DNA of 62,839 bases from Lentisphaerota bacterium. Its GTDB lineage: Bacteria; Verrucomicrobiota; Lentisphaeria; Oligosphaerales; JABHEG01. Positions 54,697 through 62,839 of this stretch are shown one piece after another (positions within the stretch are counted from its first letter, which is position 1; each line of letters begins with the position of its first letter). Location: NCBI GenBank assembly GCA_018676675.1, contig JABHEG010000390.1, positions 1-62,839 on the forward strand. The letters are read 5' to 3'. The notes under the pieces were generated by a model. The model was not told the DNA's origin. It saw only the letters and a program-made list of their open reading frames with translations, and made no database searches. Made by a program: the position numbers and the translations under genes.

Positions 54697-57221
54697 CGGG
54701 TGTACCCTTTCACGCCAATTCGGTCGAACGGGATCGGCATGAAACCGAGTCCGAGAGCGGGGGAATCGGCGGCCAGGCGGTAGTCATCTGCCTCCGGGGC
54801 CAGGAACTTCGGGTCCGCCAGTAACGACTGCTTCCCGAAGCCCAGTTTGCGCCATTGTGCCCACGTTCCCGCAGGGGTCATCTTACGCTCGCTTGTCGCC
54901 AGGTCCTCCGCCGTATGCCAGACGATGTTCCGATCGCACTCCTGAAGTACCTCGGGATCCCAACCTCCGGACCTGATGTAGACGGCCTCCGGATTGGAGA
55001 ACACGACGATGTTCCGGCGGAAGACATTGCGGCGCATGTCCGAACGCCCGTTCCATTCGGCCTGATACAGCGTGCCATCCACGAAGACGTTGTTCTCGAC
55101 GATGTTGTCGAATCCCAGGTGGTTGTGATACCCGCCACGGACCGTTCGGGCCACCACATTCCCGTAGACGTGGGTGCCACTGCTGTAATCGTCCAGGTAA
55201 ATGCCCCAGGTGTAATGCGGAGAGAGCAGTTTCCCGTCGGGCGTGTGCTTCATTCCCACGACATCCAGGATGAGGTTGTAGCGGACAATATTCCCGCTTG
55301 GTTTCCGGTCGCGCCCCAGCGTCTCGATGGCCCCCGTGTCATTGGTTTCCAGATTCGTGCGCAGCATCTCGTTGTATTCAGCAATGTTGTTGTGCGAATA
55401 TGCGTTGGCGCTGAAGGACTTGAAGGAGATCGCGTAACGCGGGACATCGGTAATCGTGCAGTTCGAGATACGGTGTCCCGATCCGGTTGTGATGTAGACA
55501 CCCGCGACGTGTTTGTAGACTCGCCCCAGGTCATGGATGTGGCAGCCGGCTACGACGCAGTCAGTGGGCTGGTTCTCGGTTTCTCCCGTGGACAAGACCC
55601 CGCCCTGTCCCATGTCATGGATATGGCAGGCGAGGACTTGGCATGCGCGGGTCTGGTTCAGCATCCGGATGGCATAGCCTCCGAGGTGAGAGAATGTGCA
55701 CTCCTCGACGCGGCAGTTCCTGGCCCGGTCCAGCCACACCGCGGCATCGTCGGGCGTGTAGAGCGACTTTACCGCGATGGCGTACCTGCTGTCACGGAAA
55801 TGGACTCCTTGAAAGGCGATGTGCTCAGCCCAGGTATCGGTCTCCTGATCGCCCTGTATGTAGACCAGGCGATCGAGTACGGGGGCCACAACAGTAACGG
55901 TGGCCATGTCCTCGCCATCGGGTCGGTAGAGCACTTCCCGAGCGCCTCGGTCCAGGAAGAACTCGCCTGGTTCGTCCAACGCGGCCCGGATGTTCTCGAT
56001 GTAGTAGCGATTCCCCAGGCGAATGTCCTGCTGGGCGTTTTGCCCGGTCAGGATGATCTCCCTGTTCTCCCGGTCTATTCCACCGATCTGAACGACGCCG
56101 CCAACCCATCCCCAGGCGGGAAAGACCGTGACTTGTCCTCCTTCCGGATCCCAGTGTGTGGGAACATCCCCGTCCCCGAACGGCAGTCTGTCCTTCCTGC
56201 CTTTGGGACCCGCCGAACTGATCTTCATTTCCTTGCACTTTTCCCGGTCAAACGTCTCCGCCTGCACGACAATCAGCCGTTGCCCTTCCGCCGAGCTGGG
56301 GAGTTCGGTCGTCTTGGGGGTCCATTGCGGATCGGTGCAGAGCGCAAAGGCATTGAAGTTGATTCCTCCGCCCTTCCGGTTCGTCCATCGCAAGACGTGC
56401 TTGCCGGCGGTCAGTGAGAGGGTTGCGCAGTTCCGCCAGGCGAACCGGCTCCAGTCGCCGGTATTGGGCAGATTCGTCAACGGCACATCGTCTCCTCCGT
56501 CAACTTGAACCGCGGTCTGGCCATCCATATCGTCCCGCCCAAATGGCTTCATGTGTTGTCCGTAGTAGAACCATAGGCTGAACCGGCCGTCTTCGGGCAC
56601 GGTGACGTCCCACTCCAGCCAGTCTGCCGGCGTGTGGATGTTGGCCACCGCCGTTTCCCAACCGGTCTTCCTCGGGTCACTTGAACGAGCGAAGAGCCAT
56701 CCGCCGGTACGGGGTTTCTCCGGCTCAAAGTTGGGGTGCCGGGCCAGCCGCCTCATGGTGCTGTTGACTCGCAGCTGGCGGAAGCCCTCCCTGGCCAGAT
56801 CGACGTCTCCGGCCGGCGCGGCCCAAAGGCCGCCGCCGCGGTCCTGCCATCCTGTGACTCGGCGGCCGCCGCTGATGATGGGGATCTCCCCCGGGTAGGA
56901 TCGGAACACAACAGGGCTCGCCGCGGTGCCGGAGTCCTCCGCGGTGAGATGCAGGGGCTCGGTCAGGAAGTACGTGCCCTCGCGCAGGACCGCCTCCCGG
57001 GGGTGTTGCCTGTGGAGCGTCCGCAAGGCGTGTTGAGCACGGACGATGGACCTGAACGGTCCGTCTGTCGCCGTTGCGTTGGCCTGTGCCAGTGTACCGG
57101 ACCAGTTGTCATTGCCGTCGGGTGAGACGAACACGCGTCCTGCTGCCGCCTCCATCGCCGCTCCTCCACTCCCTGCGATCGCCAAGGCCGTCGCCGTCCA
57201 CCTCAGAAGTAGCTTCATCAT
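54693..57221 (-). CDS. Secreted parallel beta-helix protein
   Basis: The 842-residue protein begins with a signal peptide (LLLRWTATALAIAGSGGAA) and then VFVSPDGNDNWSGT, the usual start of this beta-helix group. A CBM-like sandwich with an NTGDWSRFAWRNC phrase lies around residues 180-320; the right-handed helix follows (about 440-760), with turn repeats such as NCRVEECTFSHLGGY and NIVEYN-type Asn ladders. The ending PKFLAPEADDYRLAADSPALGLGFMPIPFDRIG matches that of the 951-residue paralogue (PKFLAPEADDYRL, LGFMPIPFDRIG). Likely a polysaccharide lyase or hydrolase acting outside the cell; subfamily unknown. Its stop overlaps the start of the membrane-protein gene. Confidence 0.82.
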   Translation of the reverse strand: MMKLLLRWTATALAIAGSGGAAMEAAAGRVFVSPDGNDNWSGTLAQANATATDGPFRSIVRAQHALRTLHRQHPREAVLREGTYFLTEPLHLTAEDSGTAASPVVFRSYPGEIPIISGGRRVTGWQDRGGGLWAAPAGDVDLAREGFRQLRVNSTMRRLARHPNFEPEKPRTGGWLFARSSDPRKTGWETAVANIHTPADWLEWDVTVPEDGRFSLWFYYGQHMKPFGRDDMDGQTAVQVDGGDDVPLTNLPNTGDWSRFAWRNCATLSLTAGKHVLRWTNRKGGGINFNAFALCTDPQWTPKTTELPSSAEGQRLIVVQAETFDREKCKEMKISSAGPKGRKDRLPFGDGDVPTHWDPEGGQVTVFPAWGWVGGVVQIGGIDRENREIILTGQNAQQDIRLGNRYYIENIRAALDEPGEFFLDRGAREVLYRPDGEDMATVTVVAPVLDRLVYIQGDQETDTWAEHIAFQGVHFRDSRYAIAVKSLYTPDDAAVWLDRARNCRVEECTFSHLGGYAIRMLNQTRACQVLACHIHDMGQGGVLSTGETENQPTDCVVAGCHIHDLGRVYKHVAGVYITTGSGHRISNCTITDVPRYAISFKSFSANAYSHNNIAEYNEMLRTNLETNDTGAIETLGRDRKPSGNIVRYNLILDVVGMKHTPDGKLLSPHYTWGIYLDDYSSGTHVYGNVVARTVRGGYHNHLGFDNIVENNVFVDGTLYQAEWNGRSDMRRNVFRRNIVVFSNPEAVYIRSGGWDPEVLQECDRNIVWHTAEDLATSERKMTPAGTWAQWRKLGFGKQSLLADPKFLAPEADDYRLAADSPALGLGFMPIPFDRIGVKGYTR

Positions 57222-57369
57222 ATGCCGGAGTCCTTCTCACATCGTGTGATGGCTCTTGTGGGCGAGCGCCCCCTTCCGGGTGACGCCTGCCCAGTCTACC
57301 GCCACTCGTGTTCCCGTGCCAGGGAGGCGACGGTGTTCCTCGCGGTCGTGCGCGGGACTCGACCCATTC

Positions 57370-57398
57370 TGGACGTGTCCCGCCGCACACGGTACATT
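57370..57398 (+). promoter_or_regulatory. Possible promoter of the diguanylate cyclase gene
   Basis: TGGACG (57370-57375, 4 of 6) and TACATT (57393-57398, 4 of 6) are 17 bases apart on the plus strand. The start would be about 80 bases before the ATG at 57485. Both hexamers are imperfect. Confidence 0.33.
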
Positions 57399-57484
57399 CG
57401 TGGTTGGCGTTCACCCCGGGAGCGTCGCGGCCGAAACGATCGGCCACCTATGGTCCCATTCAGCCACAGGCGAACTCACAGACC

Positions 57485-58405
57485 ATGCGGATTCTGGTTG
57501 CAGACGACGATGCCGTGACCTGTCGGATTCTCGAGAGGACCCTCACCGAATGGGGGCACACTGTTGTGCTTGCTCACGACGGTCCCGAAGCCTTGACCTG
57601 CTTGCGGGCCAACGATCCCCCACGCCTCGCGCTTCTTGACTGGATCATGCCGACGACGACCGGCGTGGAGGTCTGTCAGACGATCCGGGCAGAGCGTCAG
57701 GAACCCTACATTTACACCATTCTTCTCACGGCAAAGAGCTCAATGGACGATGTCATCGAGGGGCTGGAGGCGGGGGCTGACGATTACCTCATCAAGCCCG
57801 TCGATCTCGGGGCTCTGAGGGCGCGCCTGCGGCCCGGCCTACGCATCGTCGAGCTGCATGATGAGCTGGTGAAGGCACGGGAGGACTTGCGTTACCAGGC
57901 AGACCACGATCCGTTGACCGGCCTCTGGAACAGAAGAGCCTTGCTGAGTCAACTCCGCAAGGAGTTTTCCAGAGGCATTCGAGCCGGGCGCCCCCTGGGG
58001 GTGTGCATGGTTGATATCGATCATTTCAAGGTGATCAACGACACGCATGGTCATGTCCTGGGAGACCAGATTCTCAAGGAAGTGGCCCGTCGCATGGCCA
58101 ATGCCCTTCGCGTCTATGATGAGGTCGGCCGATACGGCGGCGAGGAGTTCATCGTCTCGGTGCCGAACAACACCGCTGCGAGTGCTGCTGTCATTGGGGA
58201 ACGCATTCGGGAGTGCATCGGCGCGGCTCCCGTGGACACGGACAAAGGGCCGGTGCCCGTTCAGGTAAGTGTGGGGGTTGCCGGTTCCGACCTGGGTGAT
58301 TTCACCCGAGTCCACGACCTCATTGCTGCTGCCGACGCTGCGTTGTATGAGGCCAAGCGCACAGGTCGTAACCGCGTATGCATGGCCTCCCCGCCACAGC
58401 AGTAA
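57485..58405 (+). CDS. Response regulator with GGDEF diguanylate cyclase domain
   Basis: The 306-residue protein has a receiver domain (ILVADDD, phosphoacceptor Asp52 in LLDWIMP, Lys104 in LIKPVD) and a GGDEF domain with the active-site motif GGEEF (218-222), the metal Asp in CMVDIDHFK near 177-181 and an RxxD product-inhibition site (Arg209-Asp212) nine residues upstream. It should make cyclic di-GMP when phosphorylated and be feedback-inhibited. This is the PleD/WspR-type single-receiver design. Start at 57485 is the only one that gives a clean receiver N-terminus. No cognate histidine kinase is adjacent; the neighbours are a beta-helix gene and a sulfatase. Confidence 0.95.
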   Translation: MRILVADDDAVTCRILERTLTEWGHTVVLAHDGPEALTCLRANDPPRLALLDWIMPTTTGVEVCQTIRAERQEPYIYTILLTAKSSMDDVIEGLEAGADDYLIKPVDLGALRARLRPGLRIVELHDELVKAREDLRYQADHDPLTGLWNRRALLSQLRKEFSRGIRAGRPLGVCMVDIDHFKVINDTHGHVLGDQILKEVARRMANALRVYDEVGRYGGEEFIVSVPNNTAASAAVIGERIRECIGAAPVDTDKGPVPVQVSVGVAGSDLGDFTRVHDLIAAADAALYEAKRTGRNRVCMASPPQQ

Positions 58406-58417
58406 CTACCGGGGCCG

Positions 58418-60436
58418 CTACTTCCCAAGCTCAGTTCCCACCATCTTCTCCAGGTCTTCAAGGACCGGATCCCCTGTCTCCCGGGCGAACGCCAAAAGGA
58501 GTCGCCTCAGGCGCTTGAGGTCGTTTTCGTAGGCGGGGTCGTTGAGCGCGTTGACGATTTCATGGGGGTCTTTTGCGTGGTCGAACAGCCAGCCCTTTCC
58601 GCCGGGGCGGTAGACGAAACGACCGTCCCACACCGCGCGCCACCAGCCCATCGTTTTCGTGGCCGCGGCTTCTGTCCGTACCGTTCCCCGAGGTCCACTC
58701 CCCTCGCTCACATACACTCGCAGCTCGTTACTCTTGTCGCCCACGGACTTTGCTGCGTGCACCCGGAGTATCGCCTTCGCCCGGCAGTCCAGAACGAACG
58801 TCGGCGGGTTGTGTCGTTCCCCACTCGCGTACAGATGGGGGCGCAAGCCTTCAGCGTTGGTGGTGGTGCCATCCGAGCGGACGTGGAATTCGTTCTCCCC
58901 GGTTGGCTTGAAGACGAGGGCCTTGTTTGTCGGGATCTGGAAGCGGGGCATTCGGTCAACGTAGTCGTGCAACGTGTAAGTGACCTCGATTCTGCCCCGG
59001 CCTGCTGCCTCGGCCATGACGCGATGCCGTCCCGGCTGGAGAACCACGTCCAGGGTCTCGTCGTAGGTGCAGTCCCAATTCCCCGAGCGTTCCATCAGTT
59101 TGGCTTCTGCCCCCAGCGCGGGACCAGCCGGCAAGGGCTTGCGGTGGATGAGGCGCATCCCCGGTGGCGCATGCTGACGCCGCGAGGGACGGATGGCCTC
59201 AGGAGGAACGGGCGTGTTTGACCCGATCTGGAGGTAGACGGCTTCGCTGTGATGGCCTGTCCGTCCCCGGCACCATTCGGCCTTGCTGTGCCCTTGCATG
59301 TCACCCGGGACAGGCAGGCCTGCCAGGGCGAGCACGGTGGGGGCCAGGTCCACGCTGCTCACAAGCTCATTTGACACGTGTCGGGAGGGGACTTTCCCCG
59401 GCCACTTGACCAGAAGTGGAATCCGGAACGCTGCAGCTTTCGGAGTGCCCTTGCCGCGGAGCCGTCCGTTCGCCCCTGCTTTGCTGCCGAGGTAATCGCC
59501 ATGGTCACTCGTGTAGAGCACGATCGTGTTTTCCGCGACTCCCAGTTTCCCCAGACCGGCCATCAGCCGTCCGACCTCATGATCTACCGCCGTCACCTGG
59601 GCGTAGTACATCTTCAGATCGGTCCGCAACTCGGCCTCGCGCGACTTGGGCAGGCGTTTCCGAACATCCGGAGGCAAGGTGAAACTGGCCGGATCATACA
59701 TGTCGAGGAACCGTTGCGGACATTGCTTCGGCAGATGGGGTGGGCCGTAGGCGACATAGTACAGCCACGGTCTTCCCGTCTGACTGTGTCGACGAGCGAA
59801 TGCAAGGGCCACGTCTGTCTGCCATGTGGGTTCCCAGTTGTACTCGGCCACCCGCTCCTTCCTGCCCTCAGGATCGTACTGCCAGACCTCGAAGAACTCG
59901 TGCGACTTCTCGTAGCCCTGCCACTCTTGCCAGCCCTGTCGCCGCGCCGGGGGAACGAAACCGCCAACGGATTTGGGCTTCACGCCCTTGCCGCCCTCAA
60001 CCTTCGGCCAGCCGCCATCCAGGTGCCACTTGCCGATGTAACCCGTGGCATAGCCCGCTTCGGCGAACACTTCTGCGAATGTCCGGAGCTCGGGAGCCAT
60101 GCGTATGTTGTTGATGACCACCCCGTGACGGTGCGGGTACAGGCCTGTCTGAAAGGAACCGCGGAACGGTGAGCAGACCGGACTGGCGCTCGCGCAGTTT
60201 GTGAACCGGGCCCCACTCGTCGCAAACTCGTCCAGATGCGGAGTGATGGCATCAGTGTCCCCTGCGCAGCCCATGACTGTGCCACGGTGCTGGTCGGGTT
60301 GGATGATCAGCACGTTGGGACTCTTTGCTTTGGGGGCGGCTACTGCTCGGGTCGACCCGGTTGCCAGCAGAGCCAGGCTGCCTGCCCTGGAAACGGTGTC
60401 GAGGAACTCACGGCGACTGTACAGGTTTCGGCGCAT
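58418..60436 (-). CDS. Exported formylglycine-dependent sulfatase
   Basis: The 672-residue protein starts with a Tat-like signal (SRREFLDTVSRAGSLALLATG), then NVLIIQPDQHRGTVMG with metal-binding Asp48 and the formylglycine motif Cys88-Ser-Pro-Phe-Arg92. Further on are TGYIGKWHLDGG near 135 and the metal-binding YTSDHGDYLGSKAG near 310. The last 220 residues include a beta-rich extension beyond the usual sulfatase C-terminus, with strands such as HRVMAEAAGRGRIEVTY, perhaps a carbohydrate-binding add-on. It should desulfate polysaccharide in the periplasm. It faces away from the MDR gene, with an AT-richer 249-base gap between. Confidence 0.92.
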   Translation of the reverse strand: MRRNLYSRREFLDTVSRAGSLALLATGSTRAVAAPKAKSPNVLIIQPDQHRGTVMGCAGDTDAITPHLDEFATSGARFTNCASASPVCSPFRGSFQTGLYPHRHGVVINNIRMAPELRTFAEVFAEAGYATGYIGKWHLDGGWPKVEGGKGVKPKSVGGFVPPARRQGWQEWQGYEKSHEFFEVWQYDPEGRKERVAEYNWEPTWQTDVALAFARRHSQTGRPWLYYVAYGPPHLPKQCPQRFLDMYDPASFTLPPDVRKRLPKSREAELRTDLKMYYAQVTAVDHEVGRLMAGLGKLGVAENTIVLYTSDHGDYLGSKAGANGRLRGKGTPKAAAFRIPLLVKWPGKVPSRHVSNELVSSVDLAPTVLALAGLPVPGDMQGHSKAEWCRGRTGHHSEAVYLQIGSNTPVPPEAIRPSRRQHAPPGMRLIHRKPLPAGPALGAEAKLMERSGNWDCTYDETLDVVLQPGRHRVMAEAAGRGRIEVTYTLHDYVDRMPRFQIPTNKALVFKPTGENEFHVRSDGTTTNAEGLRPHLYASGERHNPPTFVLDCRAKAILRVHAAKSVGDKSNELRVYVSEGSGPRGTVRTEAAATKTMGWWRAVWDGRFVYRPGGKGWLFDHAKDPHEIVNALNDPAYENDLKRLRRLLLAFARETGDPVLEDLEKMVGTELGK

Positions 60437-60685
60437 GAGGTTCGGGCCTCTTGTGTGTGTGGGCGTGGTGCCGTGAGACGTAAGCTGAACGGCATCGGTC
60501 CAATCTGCAAGCCGCCCTGCCTGCTCCCGGTGGGGCGCCCCTCTTCATGGCGACACTCCTCGTTGAATAGTAGTAACAGCAGTATTGTCACCCTGAAACG
60601 AGAAGATGCCTACGCTACTGTTATCACAAATGCAATGTATCGTGTGTGTCCTTTTGCCCACCAGAAACCTGCGGAGAAGTATCCC

Positions 60686-61690
60686 GTGCAAGCCAAAGCG
60701 TTGATCTGTGACAGCAAGCAAGCGTTCACCTTTCAGGATGTCGTTCTTCCGGAGACGGGGCCTGATCGAGTACTCGTCCGTGCCCTCAAGACAGGAGTCA
60801 GCATCGGCACGGAGTTCGCTCTGATCCGGAACAAAATTTCCTGGGGGCCCTATCCACTTTGCGTGGGCTACCAGGGGGTCGGTGTTATTGAAGAGGCAGG
60901 TGAGAATGTCGAGGGTTTTGCGGTCGGCGACAGGGTCTATTACCGAGACGGAAAGTGGATGGAGTTGACTGACGGGACCAAGGTCTCCTGCGTTGCCGGG
61001 ACGCACTGTTCACACGCGATGATCGACCCCAAGACCACCCACGGGATTGCTCATCTCCCCAAAGAGGTTCCCGATGAGGCCGGATCGCTGTTTGTGATGC
61101 CATCCGTGGCCCTCTACGGGGTGGACATGGCGAACGTCCGGATGGGCACTGTGGCTGTGGTATACGGTTGTGGGCAGATTGGCCTGGGCGTTGTGGCCTT
61201 CTGCAGCCTTCGCGGCGCGGTCACGATCGCCGTTGACGTGCGGGATGATCGGTTGGAGGTGGCCAAGGCTCTCGGGGCGGATCATGTCATCAACGGCTCA
61301 GCCCAGGACGTTCAGGCGGAAGTCAAGAAGATCGCTCCTCCGGGAGCCGATGCCGTGTTCGAGTCAACGGGGATTCCTGCCTGCGTCGATCAAGCCATAC
61401 CTCTGGCTCGCACATTCGGGACGTTTGTCATGCAGGGCAACTACGGGGCCGCCCCCATCTCCTTCAATTTCCTTCCTGCACACGGTCGTCGCCTCACCTG
61501 GCACTTCCCCTGTGACGACGGAATGGCGCCTTGTCGCCGCGGCGTCATGAAGAACATGGCGATTGGGGCTCTGGATTGGGGGAAAGTGATTACGCATCGC
61601 GTCCAGGCTACCGAAGCGCCCGCGCTCTACGACGCGATCAACAAGGGGGAAGCCGATGATGTAATCGGCGCCGTGATCAACTGGGAATAG
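60686..61690 (+). CDS. MDR-family (zinc-type alcohol dehydrogenase-like) oxidoreductase
   Basis: The 334-residue protein has the medium-chain dehydrogenase layout: a GroES-like N-terminal domain (TGVSIGTEFALIRN, VGYQGVGVIEEAGENVEGFAVGDRVYY in pieces) and a Rossmann domain with VVYGCGQIGLGVVAFCSLRG near residues 152-171 and an Asp for NAD binding in AVDVRDDR. The usual catalytic-zinc Cys is replaced in SIGTEF, and the four-Cys structural zinc lobe is absent, so it may be a zinc-free dehydrogenase. Substrate is probably a sugar alcohol or ketose derivative. The start is GTG at 60686 with GGAG 9 bases upstream. The epimerase gene follows after 32 bases, likely in one operon. Confidence 0.82.
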   Translation: MQAKALICDSKQAFTFQDVVLPETGPDRVLVRALKTGVSIGTEFALIRNKISWGPYPLCVGYQGVGVIEEAGENVEGFAVGDRVYYRDGKWMELTDGTKVSCVAGTHCSHAMIDPKTTHGIAHLPKEVPDEAGSLFVMPSVALYGVDMANVRMGTVAVVYGCGQIGLGVVAFCSLRGAVTIAVDVRDDRLEVAKALGADHVINGSAQDVQAEVKKIAPPGADAVFESTGIPACVDQAIPLARTFGTFVMQGNYGAAPISFNFLPAHGRRLTWHFPCDDGMAPCRRGVMKNMAIGALDWGKVITHRVQATEAPALYDAINKGEADDVIGAVINWE

Positions 61691-61722
61691 CCGACATCGA
61701 CCTGGATAGCGGGAGAACAGAC

Positions 61723-62565
61723 ATGGCACGAGTACTCGTAACCGGAACAAGCGGTTTCGTCGGCGGGGCACTGGCCCGTTCGTTGGCGGCAAGTGGGCAG
61801 CACGAGGTGTTCTGCATCTCGCGCAAACCCAGTCAAGTGGAGGGAGCGACATGCCATCGTGGCTTGTTCCATTCCTTCGAGGATTTGCGCGTCTTCGATG
61901 ACGTTGATATGGATGTGGTCGTGCACCTGGCTGCGGTCACAGGGGGATGCAGAGAAGAAGACGGCATTTGCGTGAACGTGGAAGGTACGCGCAAACTCAT
62001 ACGGTACTTCATCGACCGTGGGTGCCGCAAGTTCGTGAATGCCAGCTCTATCGCGGCAGTCGGCTTCCAGAACCCCGCGTTCCGGCCGTTGCAGATCCCT
62101 CTGCCTGACGAGCATCCCTGCCTGGACCGAGACGGCTACGGGGTGTCCAAATACCTCATGGAGGAAATCACCAGGTACTTGGCTCTGCAGAACGCGGACA
62201 TCGACGCGATCAACCTGCGCCTGTCAACGGTCATCCCGGATGAGAGCAAGGGCAACGTTGGGGGGCTGCGACCGTTGGGGCAATGGTGCCTCGGAGGCAT
62301 CACCATGATGCTCTTGACGGATGCCGTTCGGGCCTTCACGCTGGCGACTGAAGCGCCACTCAAACCCGGCGTGCGGATTCTCAACACCGCCGGACCAAAG
62401 GTCTGGGCATCGGCCCCGACCGCAGAGATTCTTCGGAATTGGTGGGGAGATGACGTCGACGTGTCGTTCTTTGATCAGCCCGGAAATGAGTTCGCCGGTG
62501 TCTACGATGTGAGCCGCGTGCGTGACGAGATCGGGTTCGAAGCCATCTGCCTCCCCGAGTTCTAG
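61723..62565 (+). CDS. NAD-dependent epimerase/dehydratase family protein
   Basis: The 280-residue protein is an extended short-chain dehydrogenase: the NAD loop GTSGFVGGAL (Gly8, Gly11, Gly14), VVVHLAAVTGG near 65-75, the active-site NASSIAAVG (Ser at 109) and the Tyr139-x3-Lys143 pair in DGYGVSKYLMEE. It is shorter than typical UDP-galactose 4-epimerase (about 330), so a uronate dehydrogenase or smaller sugar epimerase role is likely. GGAG precedes the ATG. It follows the MDR gene by 32 bases on the same strand; both may act on the same released sugar. Confidence 0.87.
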   Translation: MARVLVTGTSGFVGGALARSLAASGQHEVFCISRKPSQVEGATCHRGLFHSFEDLRVFDDVDMDVVVHLAAVTGGCREEDGICVNVEGTRKLIRYFIDRGCRKFVNASSIAAVGFQNPAFRPLQIPLPDEHPCLDRDGYGVSKYLMEEITRYLALQNADIDAINLRLSTVIPDESKGNVGGLRPLGQWCLGGITMMLLTDAVRAFTLATEAPLKPGVRILNTAGPKVWASAPTAEILRNWWGDDVDVSFFDQPGNEFAGVYDVSRVRDEIGFEAICLPEF

Positions 62566-62839
62566 AATCGCGAAGCTCCGGCGCGGGTTCCTTGCTGTCC
62601 CTCCGGTGTCCGGAACGCTGCCCTGGCGGGGGGGGGGCAAGCTATTGACTTTCTCTGGAGACAGTCGCGGCATGGCAGCCCCTCCCACTCTCGAGAAGCA
62701 CACAATGTGCGAGGCGGTGCCACCCGGCGACTCTTCGGCCAGACACGGGGGGCAGAGAAAGCCAATAGCGTTGGGGGGCGGTCGGTCACACCATTGGGGT
62801 GAGCATTCCGTCGTCGCCGTCGTGTCTGCGGCACTGGGG
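62566..62839. other. Window-end intergenic region with a G tract
   Basis: No gene or terminator was recognised after the epimerase. A run of ten Gs lies at 62628-62637. A 90-residue open frame on the minus strand here has no recognisable features. Confidence 0.35.

Noticed and set aside
54855..56417. 520-codon plus-strand open frame
   Set aside because: It is antisense to the beta-helix gene at 54693, which has a signal peptide, repeats and a coupled neighbour.

Overview
The window reads as a stretch of chromosome from a high-GC, diderm (LPS-type) bacterium with a carbohydrate-degrading lifestyle. It carries an LptD-like outer-membrane protein, an MsbA-type exporter, several proteins with Sec or Tat-like export signals, and many families that are abundant in the PVC group and neighbouring phyla (Lentisphaerota, Kiritimatiellota, Planctomycetota, Hydrogenedentota): sulfatases, DUF1080 proteins, exported Gfo/Idh/MocA oxidoreductases, NPCBM domains, parallel beta-helix proteins and a zinc-ribbon Ser/Thr kinase. 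The phylum is an inference from gene content. No rRNA, tRNA, CRISPR array, transposase or phage gene was seen.

Layout. 0-9.1 kb: a truncated HtrA-like remnant, a HEAT-repeat protein, then a plus-strand run of lptD, a DegT aminotransferase, an msbA-type ABC exporter, a stand-alone AICAR formyltransferase (C-terminal half of PurH) and a small DUF1080 protein. 9.2-17.9 kb: amidohydrolase with AraC regulator, divergent Gfo/Idh/MocA dehydrogenase, a PhyH-type dioxygenase, a 907-residue NPCBM plus double DUF1080 protein and a second, exported Gfo/Idh/MocA protein. 18.1-21.2 kb: a signalling block with an ECF sigma factor, zf-HC2 anti-sigma factor and YbjQ protein, facing a receiver-ATPase fusion and a nitroreductase.

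21.4-33 kb: an unrecognised 952-residue secreted protein, a DksA-type zinc-finger protein, a multidomain GH20 hexosaminidase and an FAD oxidoreductase on the plus strand, meeting a minus-strand operon of DUF1080 protein, sulfatase and creatininase-family hydrolase. 33-37.4 kb: lipoprotein, acetolactate synthase regulatory subunit, Nfu-type Fe-S protein and valS. 37.6-46.5 kb, all minus strand: xylulokinase, a signal-less GH20-like enzyme, rhamnulokinase, a metallophosphoesterase and a zinc-ribbon Ser/Thr kinase. 46.6-62.6 kb: class II aldolase with a clear promoter and terminator, a polysaccharide deacetylase-like protein, two paralogous beta-helix proteins, an Asp-box sialidase-like protein, a membrane protein, a diguanylate cyclase response regulator, a second sulfatase, an MDR dehydrogenase and an NAD-dependent epimerase.

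Taken together the catabolic genes suggest stepwise breakdown of a sulfated polysaccharide containing amino sugar and deoxy sugar or uronic acid: desulfation by two sulfatases, hexosamine release by GH20, cleavage by beta-helix, sialidase-like and possibly toroid enzymes, binding by CBM9-like and NPCBM modules, oxidation by Gfo/Idh/MocA, FAD and MDR enzymes, then phosphorylation by XylB and RhaB and aldol cleavage. No SusC/SusD pair or sugar transporter is present, so uptake must be encoded elsewhere. Gene starts were moved from the longest reading frame where a ribosome binding site, signal peptide or family N-terminus pointed to an internal start.
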